Part shown: positions 63,891-64,000 of the stretch, piece by piece
Numbering within the stretch: the stretch's first letter is position 1
How the letters are laid out: each line of letters opens with the position of its first letter
Assembly: GCF_018619435.1 (NCBI RefSeq)
Contig: NZ_JAHFZF010000016.1
Span: 1-64,000, forward strand
DNA length: 64,000 nt
Source of the DNA: Rhodoferax sp. U11-2br
GTDB taxonomy: Bacteria > Pseudomonadota > Gammaproteobacteria > Burkholderiales > Burkholderiaceae_C
Direction: 5' to 3'
Made by a program: the position numbers and the translations under genes
The notes under the pieces: model-generated
Seen by the model: the letters and a program-made list of their open reading frames with translations, nothing else
The model's database searches: none
Told to the model about the DNA's origin: nothing

Positions 63891-64000
63891 TGTTGTACAG
63901 CGTTTTTTTACTGGCCTTGCGTTCGGTACAGCGCAACATGTTGCGCTCGTTCCTGACGATTCTGGGCATTGTGATTGGTGTCAGCGCGGTGATCACCATG
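63890..64000 (+). CDS. MacB-type ABC permease (5' part only)
   Basis: The first 37 codons of an inner-membrane permease: LYSVFLLALRSVQRNMLRSF, then LTILGIVIGVSAVITM, the typical first helix of MacB/FtsX-like permeases (NxLRSxLTxLGIxIGVxxVI). It overlaps the ATPase stop by one base and continues beyond the window. It would complete the tripartite exporter begun at 60257. Confidence 0.9.
   Translation, partial: MLYSVFLLALRSVQRNMLRSFLTILGIVIGVSAVITM

Overview
The window looks like chromosomal DNA of a betaproteobacterium of the Comamonadaceae (order Burkholderiales), most like Rhodoferax, Polaromonas or relatives. This is an inference from high GC, gene families typical of that group (DUF2789, CsbD/PRC stress proteins, FecI/FecR/STN-receptor cassettes, CheB-CheR-PAS fusions) and a dispersed palindromic repeat. 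I saw no rRNA, tRNA, CRISPR array, transposase or phage gene.

Layout. 1-7.1 kb: 3' end missing from a methyl-accepting chemotaxis protein, then DUF2789, an FMN reductase, class II fumarase, a sorbosone-dehydrogenase-like exported enzyme and small stress proteins (PRC barrel, CsbD, coiled coil). 7.1-17.2 kb: two tandem iron-uptake cassettes on the minus strand, each in the order ECF sigma factor, FecR anti-sigma, STN/TonB siderophore receptor, PepSY membrane protein, each with a Fur-box-like palindrome in front. The PepSY gene of the second cassette survives only as a frameshifted, truncated 5' remnant. 17.2-19.7 kb: an unknown exported protein, a glycine-zipper lipoprotein and a general porin.

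20.4-29.3 kb is a compact pectin-degradation locus on the plus strand: kduD, a four-gene oligogalacturonide-type ABC transporter, oligogalacturonate lyase, an exported pectinesterase and a putative lipoprotein pectate lyase. The two exported enzymes would demethylate and cut pectin, the transporter would import the oligomers, Ogl would cleave them in the cytoplasm, and KduD would make 2-keto-3-deoxygluconate. KduI, KdgK and KdgA are not in the window.

29.5-41.1 kb is a dense signalling region: a PAS-GGDEF-EAL protein and a CheB-CheR-PAS fusion on the minus strand, and on the plus strand two related histidine kinases, a free-standing CheB methylesterase domain, a REC-PAS protein and a Crp/Fnr-type regulator, several joined by 4-bp start/stop overlaps. 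41.1-50.6 kb holds envelope-stress proteins (glycine-zipper, BON, small membrane proteins, a phospholipase-D lipoprotein), a CstA-type carbon-starvation/pyruvate transporter with a LytS/LytR two-component pair, and an acetyltransferase and VOC protein. 50.8-59.1 kb is one giant cyclic beta-1,2-glucan synthase (NdvB-like). 60.3-64 kb is a TolC/MacA/MacB-type efflux operon that runs off the window.

The most distinctive non-coding signal is a family of about eleven ~40-bp palindromic repeats (core AGCCCTTAT...ATAAGGGCT flanked on one side by a GATAGCTAT-like arm and on the other by a GGCC arm). Nine lie between genes, one lies in frame inside the glucan synthase, and one contains the apparent start codon of the efflux outer-membrane protein.
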